This document shows positions 1 to 8,071 of a stretch of 64,000 bases of DNA, piece by piece (the first letter of the stretch is position 1; each line of letters opens with the position of its first letter). The translations under genes and the position numbers were made by a program. The notes under the pieces were generated by a model that saw only the letters and a program-made list of their open reading frames with translations, made no database searches and was not told where the DNA came from. This DNA comes from an uncultured Acidimicrobiales bacterium (GTDB taxonomy: Bacteria > Actinomycetota > Acidimicrobiia > Acidimicrobiales > SHLQ01), in NCBI GenBank assembly GCA_938041035.1, contig CALHYX010000022.1, positions 23,068 to 87,067 on the forward strand, given 5' to 3'.

Positions 1-719
1 CCCATCTGGAGCGACGTCGTCGTCCAGTTGTTCACGGCGGTGTGATACAGCGGCGCCTGCGTCAGATGCACGTGATCGTCGTGCGGCATCATGCCGAACA
101 ACAAGAACAGCCCGCCGCCGGTCGCCGAGTTGTCGTCGGGGTGGACGTCGGCCGGTTTGCGGCGTACGCCCTTGGGCCGCCCGGTGGTACCCGAGGTGTA
201 GAACATGTAGGAGCCGACGAGGAGGTCTTCAGGCCGGGTCTCGGGTTGTCCTTCGGTCAGTTCGCTCCAGGGTCGAAATCCGTCGACCGAGCCGACGGCG
301 AAGCGGTTGGTCGCGGCGACGTCGGTCTCGGGCAGGACCCGGGCCGCCTCGGCGGCGAACCGCTCGCTCACCACCAGCGCCCGGGTGTCGCTGTCGTTCA
401 CGATGTAGGCGATCTCGGGGCCGACGAGATGCCAGTTGACGGTGGTGACGTAGAAGCCGCCCTGAAACGCCGCCAGACACAACGCGACCTGTTCGAAGCA
501 GTTGGGAAGCACCGTGGTGAGCTGGTCGCCCCGGGTGAGGCCGAGCGACCGGAGGCCGTGCACGATCTGGTTGGTCAACGCGGCGAGCTCGCCGTAGGTC
601 ATCGTGGCGTGCTCGGGGTCAACCACCGCAAGCCGATCCGGATCGGCTTCGGCGATGCGCCAGAACCCGATCAGATCACCGCCGGGAATCTGGCTCCAAT
701 AGTCTCCTGCGTCGCTCAT
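1..719 (-). CDS. Acyl-CoA synthetase (AMP-binding), N-terminal part, cut by window edge
   Basis: The reading frame opens at ATG 719 and runs off the left edge without a stop, giving the first ~239 residues of an ANL-superfamily enzyme that activates carboxylic acids through acyl-AMP to acyl-CoA. Visible signs are the N-terminal TYGELAALTNQ segment and the P-loop-like YTSGTTGRPKGV signature near residue 170. The family is usually 500-550 residues, so about half is missing. A purine-rich AGGAG lies 6 nt before the start, and a TACTAT -10-like box sits on the minus strand at 753-758. The family is clear; the substrate (fatty acid or other acid) cannot be told. Confidence 0.88.
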   Translation of the reverse strand, partial: MSDAGDYWSQIPGGDLIGFWRIAEADPDRLAVVDPEHATMTYGELAALTNQIVHGLRSLGLTRGDQLTTVLPNCFEQVALCLAAFQGGFYVTTVNWHLVGPEIAYIVNDSDTRALVVSERFAAEAARVLPETDVAATNRFAVGSVDGFRPWSELTEGQPETRPEDLLVGSYMFYTSGTTGRPKGVRRKPADVHPDDNSATGGGLFLLFGMMPHDDHVHLTQAPLYHTAVNNWTTTSLQM

Positions 720-850
720 GCTCGCTCCTACCCCTCGTCGACGTGCGGCGCCATAGTAGAACACGTTCTCGTCACCGCTCGAAGGCTGAGAACGGGCGCC
801 CGCGCCATCGCTTGTAGTAGCAATGGGGCGCAGGCGAGGGAGGATTCATC

Positions 851-1267
851 ATGGCCAAGGTCGACGAGACCCTGAAGAACATCAGCATCTTTTCGGAGTG
901 CTCGAACAAGGAGCTCAAGGCGATCTCCAAACTCGTCACCCAGGTCCGCGTCAACGCGGGCCGCGAGTTGATTCGCGAAGGCGAACCCGGCCGCGAGTTC
1001 ATGATCATCGTCGATGGCTCCGCCACCGTTCGGCGGGGCGGCTCGGTGCTCGCTCAGCTCGGCCCCGGCGACTTCTTCGGCGAGATGGCCGTCGTGGCGG
1101 GCGTACCCCGTACGGCGACGATCACCGCCGACACCGACATGGTGGTCGAAGCCCTCAACCGGCGCGAGTTTTCGAGCCTGCTCGATGAGTCACCGAAGCT
1201 GGCCAAGAAGATCCTCGTGGGCGCGGTCAAGCGCCTGCACGAGATCGAACAAACCCTGGTCAAGTAG
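851..1267 (+). CDS. Cyclic nucleotide-binding domain protein (stand-alone)
   Basis: 138 residues that are almost entirely one cNMP-binding (CRP/PKA regulatory) beta-barrel. The phosphate-binding-cassette region is visible as GDFFGEMAVVAGVPRTATITA around residues 75-95, containing the FGE and R-T-A elements. There is no helix-turn-helix or membrane segment, so it is not a complete CRP-type regulator; it probably acts as a sensor or partner subunit. An AGGGAGGA ribosome site lies about 7 nt before ATG 851. It is transcribed away from the acyl-CoA synthetase and converges on the enoyl-CoA hydratase. Ligand and partner are unknown. Confidence 0.82.
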   Translation: MAKVDETLKNISIFSECSNKELKAISKLVTQVRVNAGRELIREGEPGREFMIIVDGSATVRRGGSVLAQLGPGDFFGEMAVVAGVPRTATITADTDMVVEALNRREFSSLLDESPKLAKKILVGAVKRLHEIEQTLVK

Positions 1268-1279
1268 CCCCGCCAAACC

Positions 1280-1305
1280 GGCTCGGGGATCATCGCCCCC
1301 GAGCC
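1280..1305. terminator. Bidirectional hairpin terminator
   Basis: GGCTCGGGG (1280-1288) and its perfect complement CCCCGAGCC (1297-1305) form a 9-bp stem with an 8-nt loop. It lies between the convergent stops of the CNB-domain gene and the enoyl-CoA hydratase gene. No long U tract follows, as is common in very GC-rich genomes. Confidence 0.6.
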
Positions 1306-1311
1306 CGGTCA

Positions 1312-2073
1312 TCAGGTCCCCGTCCACTCCGGCGGGCGCTTTTCCGCGAAGGCACGGGGCCCTTCGGCCGCGTCGTTCGACCGGAAGACCTTGCCCGAGA
1401 AGCTCCTCTGGTGCTGCCAGAACGTCTCCTCGTTCATCCCGACGGTGCTCCAGATCAGCTGCTTGGATGCGGCGACGGCGAGCGGGGCGTTCTTCGCCAC
1501 CCGCTCGGCCAACTCCATGGCGACGTCGACCGCCGCGCCCTTGTCGGCCAAGCGGGCGATGAGCCCGTAGTCGAGTCCTTCCTCGGCGGTGATCGGGTCG
1601 CCGGTGACCGCCATCTCCATCGCTTTGCCGAAACCGACCCGGCTCGGTAGCCGCATCAGCCCGCCGCCGGCGGCGAAGAGACCCACGCCCACCTCGGGAA
1701 TTCCGAGCTTCACGCCGTTGGCCGCCACCAGCAGATCACACGCCAGTGCGAGTTCGAGGCCACCGGCGAGGGCGAACCCCTCGATCGCCGCGATCAACGG
1801 CTTTTGCGAACCGTTCTGGATGAACTCGTCCATACCCTCGGGCGGCTCACCCTTGGCGAAGGCCTTCAGGTCCATGCCCGAGCAGAACCCGCGACCGGCA
1901 CCGGTGAGCACGCCGGCGGTGAGGCCGTCATCGCCTTCGAGTTCGGCCACCGCGGCCAACAGGCCCTGCGCGAGATCGCGGTTGATCGCGTTCATGGCGT
2001 CGGGCCGATTCAGGGTGATGAGGAGAACGCGCCCCCGCCTTTCGGTGAGGACGACGCTTTCGTCGCCGCTCAC
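1312..2073 (-). CDS. Enoyl-CoA hydratase/isomerase (crotonase) family
   Basis: 253 residues with the crotonase fold. The first oxyanion-hole region is GRGFCSGMDL (about residues 60-69), the second GFALAGGLELALACDL (about 98-113), and the catalytic-glutamate region LGIPEVGVGLFAAGGG (about 122-137). The expected reaction is hydration of a trans-2-enoyl-CoA. Start is GTG at 2073, overlapping the upstream SDR stop by 4 bp (GTGA), so the two are probably translationally coupled. With the SDR and thiolase-like genes it forms a beta-oxidation-type minus-strand operon. Crotonases vary widely in reaction, so the exact substrate is open. Confidence 0.88.
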   Translation of the reverse strand: MSGDESVVLTERRGRVLLITLNRPDAMNAINRDLAQGLLAAVAELEGDDGLTAGVLTGAGRGFCSGMDLKAFAKGEPPEGMDEFIQNGSQKPLIAAIEGFALAGGLELALACDLLVAANGVKLGIPEVGVGLFAAGGGLMRLPSRVGFGKAMEMAVTGDPITAEEGLDYGLIARLADKGAAVDVAMELAERVAKNAPLAVAASKQLIWSTVGMNEETFWQHQRSFSGKVFRSNDAAEGPRAFAEKRPPEWTGT

Positions 2074-2849
2074 TTGGGAGGCATCCTGATGCCGCCATCC
2101 ACCCGGATGGTCTCACCGTTCATGTACGGATTGGTGATGCACTCCATCACCATGAAGGCCAGCTCTTCCCCACTGCCGAGCCGCTTCGGGAACAGCACCG
2201 ACTGGCCGAGATGGGCCTTGAACGCCTCGGATTGCTCACCCTCGCCGTAGATCGGCGTGTCGATGAGCCCGGGAGCGATCGTATTCACCCGCACGCCGAC
2301 AGCGGCGAGGTCACGAGCGATCGGCAGGGTCATACCGACCACGCCGCCCTTGCTCGATGAGTAGGCGGCCTGGCCGATCTGGCCATCGAAGGCTGCGGCC
2401 GAGGCCATGTTCACGACGGCGCCGCGGCTTCCGTCAGCATCGATGGGATCGGTCTTGGCCATCGCCGATGCGGCGAGGCGCAACATGTTGAACGAGCCGA
2501 TCAGGTTGACCCGGATGACGAGTTCGTACGTGCCGAGATCGAAGGGCTCGTTGTTGCGGTCGATCGTACGGCCGGCCATACCGATACCGGCGCTGTTCAC
2601 CAGGGCGCGGAGCGGGCCCATCTCCGACGCCGCCGCAACGGCGGCGAGGCCGTCCTCTTCGCTCGAAACGTCGGTCTTGGCAAACAGCCCGCCGATCTCC
2701 GATGCGACGGCGGCACCGCGCTCTTCGTTCATGTCGGCGACCACCACGTGGGCACCGACTGCGGCCAACTGACGGGCTGCGGCTTCGCCGATGCCGGAGG
2801 CACCGCCGGTCACGACGGCCGAGGCGCCTTCTAGGTTCATTCTGGGCAT
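2070..2849 (-). CDS. SDR family dehydrogenase (3-hydroxyacyl-CoA dehydrogenase type)
   Basis: 259 residues of a classical short-chain dehydrogenase. The cofactor motif TGGASGIGEAAA starts near residue 15, the NSAG motif is near residue 87, and the YSSSK catalytic Tyr/Lys pair is near residue 165. The C-terminal pattern resembles the HSD17B10/FabG-like 3-hydroxyacyl-CoA dehydrogenases. Its position between an enoyl-CoA hydratase and a thiolase-like gene supports oxidation of a 3-hydroxyacyl-CoA. An alternative start (MNLEG) lies 9 bp downstream; both share an AGGAAGAG-rich upstream stretch. Confidence 0.88.
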   Translation of the reverse strand: MPRMNLEGASAVVTGGASGIGEAAARQLAAVGAHVVVADMNEERGAAVASEIGGLFAKTDVSSEEDGLAAVAAASEMGPLRALVNSAGIGMAGRTIDRNNEPFDLGTYELVIRVNLIGSFNMLRLAASAMAKTDPIDADGSRGAVVNMASAAAFDGQIGQAAYSSSKGGVVGMTLPIARDLAAVGVRVNTIAPGLIDTPIYGEGEQSEAFKAHLGQSVLFPKRLGSGEELAFMVMECITNPYMNGETIRVDGGIRMPPK

Positions 2850-2886
2850 GTGGTTCGCTCTTTCTCTTCCTGGTTCGTGGGCATAT

Positions 2887-4377
2887 TCATGTGCTTAGCG
2901 CACCCTCGATCGTGAGGGCACCGTCGCTTTCGCTGAGCTGCATCAGGCGACCGCACGCATCGGCGGAGAGCAACGCATCGACGACGCCGGATTCGGTACT
3001 CGTGGCCCAGTGTCGGCCACCGGCATCGTCGATCAGCGAAGCGATGGCCTTCTCGGGAGTGCCATCGCGCTCGTGGGTCACCGTGTAGCTCTCGAGGGTC
3101 GCCCGTTGCGGTGTCTCGGACGCCTTCGGCCGCACGGGTGCGGCATCGACCTCGGCCTGCGGGCGGGCGTGGCGATACCCCGTCGGGTTCGGTCGCCCAC
3201 CGAGCACCACGGCGCTGTGTTTGCTGAACAGTCCGCCGTTGCCGGTCAACAACGCTGTGCGTTCCCGGTCGCGGATGAGTTCGACGGCGCGGGCCAACGT
3301 GTGCAGGCAGTAGCTGTTGAACGGTCCTCCGGCGAAGGTCAGCCCTCCGGTGATCGTGAAGGGGCGGTCGGGTTCCAGGCCGAGTGCGTGCTGGGCAACC
3401 TGCACCGCCGACGGAAAACACGAATACAGGTCGACCAGATCGACATCGGCGGCCGACGTACCCGCCAGAGCGACGGCGGCACGACCGACCGCAGCCATAC
3501 CCGGCGACCGGTCGAGATCGAGCCGCCGACCCGTCTCCGGGTCGCCGGCGCTGGCCCCGGCGAGCGGAAAGACCCAGCGGTCGCGGGCGACCCCGGCCGC
3601 CTCGGCCACCTCGGCCGAGCACAACAGCACGGCCGCGCCCATGTCGACGTTGAGGTTCGACGTCAGCAGCTTTGGGTACGGGGCCGACACCATGCGGTTG
3701 GCCGCCGTGGCCGTGGCGAGGTCGGCTGCCCGGCGCGGTTCGTTCAACCACGCGTTCGGATTGCCGGCGGCCACCTCGCTCGCCGCCGACCAGAGCTCGG
3801 TGATGCGGCGCAGATGGTCGTCGAGCGCTTCCCCGGCGCGATGGCGCAGGGCGCTCTCGACCATGGCGTAAAAATTCACCGGTTGCGCCGCCCCGGTCGT
3901 CCAGGTGGCGTCATCGAAGTCCAGCGTGTTGCCGGGGTACGCGTGGTCCGGCGCCGCCCCCTCGGGCTCGTCCCGATAGTCCGACTCGCGTCCCGCGGCG
4001 GCATCGGCACGCCGGGTGCGCATGGTTTCGGCCGACACGATCAGCGCCGTGCCCACGGAACCGGAGACGATGTCGAGCGCGGTCTGGTTGACCAGGTCGT
4101 ACACCTCGTTGCCGCCGATGGCGTTGAGCGTGGTGCGCACCCGGCCGCAACCGAGTTCCGCGGCCAGCATCCGACCGGGGTCCTTGTAGGGCCAGATCCC
4201 CTTCATGGGCCGGATATCGGTGATCCGGTCCCGGAGTGCTCCGGCGGCACCCGAGTCCTCGAGGGCCGCCTGGGCGACGGTGGTCATGAGATCGATCGGT
4301 TCGGCATTGCCGTCGCGGACGCTGTGCTGGGCCACCCCGACCAACACGGGCGTGGACGGCTCGATCGTCGAAGTCAC
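2887..4377 (-). CDS. Thiolase-like protein (SCP2-thiolase/TLP1-like, acetyl-CoA acetyltransferase family)
   Basis: 496 residues from GTG 4377; the frame is open further upstream, but this start is preceded at 6 nt by TACCAT, the leaderless-type box seen across the window. The N-terminus (TPVLVGVAQHSVRDG) and GGPFNSYCLHTLARA (about residue 355) are thiolase-superfamily features. After about residue 400 an extra domain follows, as in actinobacterial thiolase-like protein type 1. At the place where thiolases carry the nucleophilic Cys (LNAIGGNEVYDLVNQTA, about residue 92) I see no cysteine, so true thiolytic activity is doubtful. It sits 37 bp upstream of the SDR gene. Confidence 0.8.
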   Translation of the reverse strand: MTSTIEPSTPVLVGVAQHSVRDGNAEPIDLMTTVAQAALEDSGAAGALRDRITDIRPMKGIWPYKDPGRMLAAELGCGRVRTTLNAIGGNEVYDLVNQTALDIVSGSVGTALIVSAETMRTRRADAAAGRESDYRDEPEGAAPDHAYPGNTLDFDDATWTTGAAQPVNFYAMVESALRHRAGEALDDHLRRITELWSAASEVAAGNPNAWLNEPRRAADLATATAANRMVSAPYPKLLTSNLNVDMGAAVLLCSAEVAEAAGVARDRWVFPLAGASAGDPETGRRLDLDRSPGMAAVGRAAVALAGTSAADVDLVDLYSCFPSAVQVAQHALGLEPDRPFTITGGLTFAGGPFNSYCLHTLARAVELIRDRERTALLTGNGGLFSKHSAVVLGGRPNPTGYRHARPQAEVDAAPVRPKASETPQRATLESYTVTHERDGTPEKAIASLIDDAGGRHWATSTESGVVDALLSADACGRLMQLSESDGALTIEGALST

Positions 4378-4383
4378 GGGGCG

Positions 4384-4389
4384 ATGGTA
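4384..4389 (-). promoter_or_regulatory. -10 box for leaderless start of the thiolase-like gene
   Basis: TACCAT on the minus strand, 6 nt before GTG 4377. It matches the recurrent TANNNT-N6/7-start pattern of this window and helped choose the start. Confidence 0.5.
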
Positions 4390-4459
4390 GCCGTCGATGT
4401 TAGCGAACTCTAACTCCGAGGAGCCGCGGCGCTTTCGGCGAGGTGGCCAACCCGACCGG

Positions 4460-4465
4460 TAGTCT
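4460..4465 (+). promoter_or_regulatory. -10 box for leaderless start of the EthD-like gene
   Basis: TAGTCT, 6 nt before ATG 4472; no Shine-Dalgarno sequence is visible between them. Confidence 0.5.
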
Positions 4466-4471
4466 CCGGCG

Positions 4472-5062
4472 ATGGACGAACCCACCGACGTCGAACCCCA
4501 TCGGATGGTCATCGCCACCCTTCCCGACCACCTCGCCGCCGATCTGACACCGCATCCGATCATCGGTGCGATCTACCGGGCGACCACCCGATCCGGACGC
4601 CCGGTCGATGCCGACGAGCGAGCGACGATCCACGTCACCACCGACGACCTCGGATCCGCCATCGAGCTACTGGGACCGACTGCGGAGGCGGTCCTGGTCG
4701 ACCGGCGGCTCCGTCTCGACCGCAGCACGGGTGCTCGGGCGCCGGGCGGAATCCTCCAGACGTCGTTCGTGGCCGCGCTCCCCCATCTGGACCCGGCCGA
4801 GTTCGCCCGCATGTATGCCGAACACACCGCGCTCGTCCGCACCCACCACATCGGCGTGGCCGAGTACGCCCAGAGCATCGTCGTCGACCGGGCGGGGGCG
4901 TCCATGAACCGAGCCATGGGCGTATCCGAACTCTGGTTCGCCACCCGCGACGACCTGCGCGAGCGGTTCTACACCGACGAGACGAGCGCCGAGATCGTGG
5001 GCGCCGACGTCGATCGGTTCATCGACCGGGAGCCAACCTGGTCGACCCACGCCCACACCTGA
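4472..5062 (+). CDS. EthD-like dimeric alpha-beta barrel protein
   Basis: 196 residues. The central part, HLDPAEFARMYAEHTALVR (about 110-128) followed by GVSELWFATRDDLRERFYTD, resembles EthD-type ferredoxin-like folds: a conserved H in the first helix and a 'W/F-F' strand before a helix. The N-terminal ~100 residues may be a second, diverged copy. EthD-fold proteins act as small isomerases or oxygenases, or bind reactive intermediates; none can be assigned here. It is divergent from the thiolase-like gene and its stop is one base from the convergent SDR stop. Confidence 0.55.
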   Translation: MDEPTDVEPHRMVIATLPDHLAADLTPHPIIGAIYRATTRSGRPVDADERATIHVTTDDLGSAIELLGPTAEAVLVDRRLRLDRSTGARAPGGILQTSFVAALPHLDPAEFARMYAEHTALVRTHHIGVAEYAQSIVVDRAGASMNRAMGVSELWFATRDDLRERFYTDETSAEIVGADVDRFIDREPTWSTHAHT

Positions 5063-5063
5063 G

Positions 5064-5873
5064 CTACTGATTGCGCGCGAGCATCCCCCCGTCTACCGGA
5101 AGAGCGACCCCGGTGACGTAGGAGGCCGATGGCAACACCAGGGCCAGGGTGAGATGGGCGACCTCTTCGGGTTCGCCGTAGCGCCGTAGCGCGGTACGCC
5201 GGCGGGCAAACACCGCCTTGCTTTCGTCCGGGATCGGCTCGGTCATGCCCGTGCGAATCGGGCCTGGACACACCGCATTCACCGTCACACCGCGCTTGCC
5301 GAGCTCCACGGCGAGCGACTTGGTGAGCCCGATGACTCCGTGTTTGGCCGCGCCATAGGGGCTGTTGTTGGCGGTTCCCCCCAGACCCTCCGTCGAGGAG
5401 ATGTTGACGATCCGACCGTCGCCGTTGCGCTCGAGATCACTCAGGCATCGCCGAATGAGTGCCGCATGCGCGGACAGGTTGATGGCCAGGGTGCGCTCCC
5501 AAACGGCGTCGAACTCATCGGCATCGATCGATCCGCCGAGGGCGACGCCGGCGTTGTTCACGAGGATGTCGATCGGACCGAGCGACTCGCGGACCCCGGC
5601 CACCACGGCGTCGAGCGCATCGGGGTCAGAGACGTCGCACTCGAAACCAGCGGCGGTGCCACCGGCCTCGGAGATCGCCGCCGCGGTGGCGTCGACCCCG
5701 ACGCGGTCCCGGTCGACGACGGCAACCTTCGCCCCCTCGTCGGCGAACAGGTAGGCGGTCGCTCGGCCCATGCCGCTGGCTGCGCCCGTAACGATGGCGA
5801 CCCGGCCCTCGATCGATCGGTCGAGCTGGGACAGTCTGGTCCTGGGGCTGGTCATGGACGCAGTCTGCATCAT
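5064..5873 (-). CDS. SDR family NAD(P)-dependent oxidoreductase
   Basis: 269 residues with VTGAASGMGRATAY (about residues 29-42), NNAG (about 107) and YGAAKHG (about 172). This is a classical FabG-like short-chain dehydrogenase with the complete Ser-Tyr-Lys set (INISSTEG precedes YGAAK). The start is uncertain: ATG 5873, ATG 5870 and ATG 5855 (MTSPRTRL) are all possible and none has a clear ribosome site. It is divergent from the phosphotransferase gene with about 20 bp between them. Substrate unknown. Confidence 0.85.
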   Translation of the reverse strand: MMQTASMTSPRTRLSQLDRSIEGRVAIVTGAASGMGRATAYLFADEGAKVAVVDRDRVGVDATAAAISEAGGTAAGFECDVSDPDALDAVVAGVRESLGPIDILVNNAGVALGGSIDADEFDAVWERTLAINLSAHAALIRRCLSDLERNGDGRIVNISSTEGLGGTANNSPYGAAKHGVIGLTKSLAVELGKRGVTVNAVCPGPIRTGMTEPIPDESKAVFARRRTALRRYGEPEEVAHLTLALVLPSASYVTGVALPVDGGMLARNQ

Positions 5874-5881
5874 CGCCGGGT

Positions 5882-5887
5882 TAGCGT
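5882..5887 (+). promoter_or_regulatory. -10 box for leaderless start of the phosphotransferase gene
   Basis: TAGCGT, 6 nt before ATG 5894, within the very short divergent intergenic gap. Confidence 0.5.
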
Positions 5888-5893
5888 GGCGCC

Positions 5894-6973
5894 ATGACCG
5901 CCGCGGGGGAAGCCGACGCCCACGACCTCCCCGGGCTCGACGCGGCCGGCGTCACCGCCTTCCTGGCCGCTCACCTCGCATCGCCGCCGCCGTACACGTT
6001 CGAACTGATTGCGGCGGGCGGCTCCAACCTCACGTTCCGCGTCACCGCCAGCGACGGGGCCGCCTGGGCGCTGCGGCGCCCGCCGGCCGGCCCGCGCCTG
6101 GCCACCGCCCACGATGTCGATCGAGAGCAACGCATCCTCGCCGCGCTGGCGAGCTCGGAGGTTCCCGTACCGGCGATTGTCGCCGTCTGCGCCGACGATG
6201 CGGTCACGGGCGCGCCCTTCTACGTGATGGAGTTCGTGGATGGCCTGATCCTTCGCACCGCCGCCGACGGGGCCGCGCTGCCGGCCGCACAGGCGGCCGC
6301 CGCCAGCACGTCGCTGGTCGATACCCAGATCGCCTTTCACACGGTCGACCTCGAGGCGGTGGGTCTCAGCGGGCTCGGGCGCCACGACGACTATGTCGGC
6401 CGCCAGCTCAAACGGTGGCGGATCCAGGTCGAGTCCGGCGCCGTCCGCGATGTGAGCCGACTGCTGGCGCTACACGACGCTCTCGTGGCCGCCAAGCCCG
6501 ATGGTCGGGTGCCCGCCGGACTCGCCCACGGCGATTACCGCTTCGACAACACCATCATCGACGCCGGCACCGGCGCCATCGTGGCGGTACTCGATTGGGA
6601 GCTGTGCACGATCGGTGACCCGATCGCCGACATGGTGTGGTCCGCCCAGTACTGGGCCGACCCCGGCGAACCGATCACGTTTCTCGCCGACCCGCCCACG
6701 CTGGCCCCGCATTTTCCGCGGCGAGCCGACATCATCGAGACCTACCGCAAGCGGTCCGGATTTCCCGACCGGGCGTTCGCCGACCTGGACTACCTCACCG
6801 TATTCAGTTGGTGGAAACAGGCGTGCATCGTCGAGGGCGTCTACGCCCGCCGGACCGGTGGCTCGCGCAGTGGGGCCGGCGGCACCACCGACCCCGGCTA
6901 CATTGCCGACCGGGCCGAACGCCTCGCCGATCACGCCCACGAACTCGCCGCCACCGTTCTGCCCACTGCGTGA
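5894..6973 (+). CDS. Phosphotransferase family protein (APH fold, ACAD10-like)
   Basis: 359 residues with an aminoglycoside-phosphotransferase/choline-kinase fold. The Brenner-type catalytic motif LAHGDYRFDN is near residue 213, and the metal-binding motif LDWELCTIGDP near residue 233. An N-terminal glycine-rich segment, LIAAGGSNLTFRV, binds ATP. This subgroup commonly accompanies acyl-CoA dehydrogenases and is homologous to the kinase part of ACAD10, which phosphorylates 4-hydroxy acids or acyl-CoAs, rather than being an antibiotic resistance gene. The neighbouring fatty-acid-type genes fit that reading. Confidence 0.85.
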   Translation: MTAAGEADAHDLPGLDAAGVTAFLAAHLASPPPYTFELIAAGGSNLTFRVTASDGAAWALRRPPAGPRLATAHDVDREQRILAALASSEVPVPAIVAVCADDAVTGAPFYVMEFVDGLILRTAADGAALPAAQAAAASTSLVDTQIAFHTVDLEAVGLSGLGRHDDYVGRQLKRWRIQVESGAVRDVSRLLALHDALVAAKPDGRVPAGLAHGDYRFDNTIIDAGTGAIVAVLDWELCTIGDPIADMVWSAQYWADPGEPITFLADPPTLAPHFPRRADIIETYRKRSGFPDRAFADLDYLTVFSWWKQACIVEGVYARRTGGSRSGAGGTTDPGYIADRAERLADHAHELAATVLPTA

Positions 6974-6979
6974 CGCACC

Positions 6980-7021
6980 GGGGAACACGGTGGACACGGG
7001 GGAACACAGGGGAACACCGGG
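6980..7021 (+). repeat. Intergenic GGGGAACAC repeats
   Basis: Three copies of GGGGAACAC or a close variant (with a GTGGACAC variant between them) lie between the phosphotransferase stop and the ribokinase leader. The spacing is irregular. They could be slippage products or a regulator site; nothing else marks them. Confidence 0.4.
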
Positions 7022-7053
7022 AAGTGCGAGCGAGACCGAGGAGACAGCACCCG

Positions 7054-7074
7054 ATGAAACAGAACATTCGATGA
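7054..7074 (+). CDS. Leader mini-ORF 1 (MKQNIR), coupled to the next mini-ORF
   Basis: A six-codon ORF starting at ATG 7054. It alone has a ribosome site (GAGGAG at 7039-7044, about 9 nt upstream). Its TGA overlaps the ATG of the second mini-ORF (ATGA). It is the first copy of a 17-bp unit repeated three times up to the ribokinase start. Either a coding leader or the relic of a duplicated start region. Confidence 0.4.
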   Translation: MKQNIR

Positions 7075-7091
7075 GCCAGAACGTCCGATGA
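7071..7091 (+). CDS. Leader mini-ORF 2 (MSQNVR), coupled to ribokinase
   Basis: A second six-codon ORF whose TGA overlaps the ribokinase ATG at 7088 (ATGA). Its sequence is a near copy of mini-ORF 1, and the ribokinase N-terminus (MSAQPE) is a more diverged third copy. It has no ribosome site of its own, so it would depend on re-initiation. Confidence 0.4.
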   Translation: MSQNVR

Positions 7092-8071
7092 GCGCCCAAC
7101 CCGAAATCGTCGTGGTGGGCAGCGCCAATCTTGACATTGTGGTGCCCGTGCAGCATCACCCCGGCGCGGGCGAGACGGTGCTCGGCGGCGATCATCGGCT
7201 GGTGCCGGGCGGCAAGGGGGCCAACCAGGCGACGGCGACATCGCGTTTGGGGCGCCGAGTGGCGATCGTCGGCCGCGTCGGCGATGACGATGCCGGGGCA
7301 ACACTGCGCAAGGCGCTCGACGATGCCGGCGTCGACACCACCGCTTTGCTGGCGACGGCGGACGCGCCGAGCGGGATCGCGCTGATCTCGGTGGCCGACG
7401 ACGGCGACAACGCGATCGTCGTCTCCCCGGGCGCCAACGCCCGCCTCACCCCGGCCGACATCGCGGCCGCCGGTGATCTGATCACCGGCTGCGATGCGGT
7501 CCTGTTGCAGTTCGAGACCCCGATGGAAACCGTCGCCGCGGCAGCGCGGGCCGCGGCTGGCCTGGTCGTGCTCAACCCCGCCCCCGCCGCCGCCCTCGAC
7601 CCGGCGCTCCTCGACCACGTCGACGTGTTGGTGCCCAACGAAATCGAGCTGGCCCAGCTCACCGAACGCCCTCCCGCCACCGACCTCGACGAAGTCGCCG
7701 ATCAGGCCCGCCAACTCGGGGTGACAACCGTGGTCGTCACCCTCGGTGAACGCGGCGCGTTGGCGATCGCCGACGGTACCGTCCTGCACCAACCGGCACC
7801 CGTCATCGAACCGGTCGACACCACCGGCGCCGGTGACGCGTTCTGTGCAGCGCTTACCGACGGGCTCCTCCGAGGACGGCTCGACACCGCCCTCGCCTGG
7901 GCGGTGCGGGTCGGAGCGGCGACCGCGTTGCGCGCCGGGGCCGGCCCCTCCCTCCCCACCCCTGACGAGGTCGAGCGCCTACTGAGCTCCGATCCCCGAT
8001 CCCCCAACGACCCGGCCCAGCACGACAGGACCCACCAAGAAACGGCCCAGCCGGAACGAGAGGCACCATGA
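7088..8071 (+). CDS. rbsK: Ribokinase (PfkB family)
   Basis: 327 residues. Seen: the N-terminal substrate signature VVGSANLDIVV, GGKGANQA (about residues 40-47), and the C-terminal catalytic/anion-hole motif DTTGAGDAFCAAL (about 245-257). These fit ribokinase, which phosphorylates D-ribose at O5. The C-terminal ~30 residues form a polar tail beyond the usual fold. The gene overlaps the nucleoside hydrolase by 4 bp, so the pair would split nucleosides and capture the ribose as ribose-5-phosphate. Its start is embedded in the mini-ORF cascade. Confidence 0.9.
   Translation: MSAQPEIVVVGSANLDIVVPVQHHPGAGETVLGGDHRLVPGGKGANQATATSRLGRRVAIVGRVGDDDAGATLRKALDDAGVDTTALLATADAPSGIALISVADDGDNAIVVSPGANARLTPADIAAAGDLITGCDAVLLQFETPMETVAAAARAAAGLVVLNPAPAAALDPALLDHVDVLVPNEIELAQLTERPPATDLDEVADQARQLGVTTVVVTLGERGALAIADGTVLHQPAPVIEPVDTTGAGDAFCAALTDGLLRGRLDTALAWAVRVGAATALRAGAGPSLPTPDEVERLLSSDPRSPNDPAQHDRTHQETAQPEREAP

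Noticed and set aside
5894..6973. Aminoglycoside resistance gene
   Set aside because: The APH-fold motifs are present, but the sequence and acyl-CoA neighbours fit the ACAD10-like subgroup.
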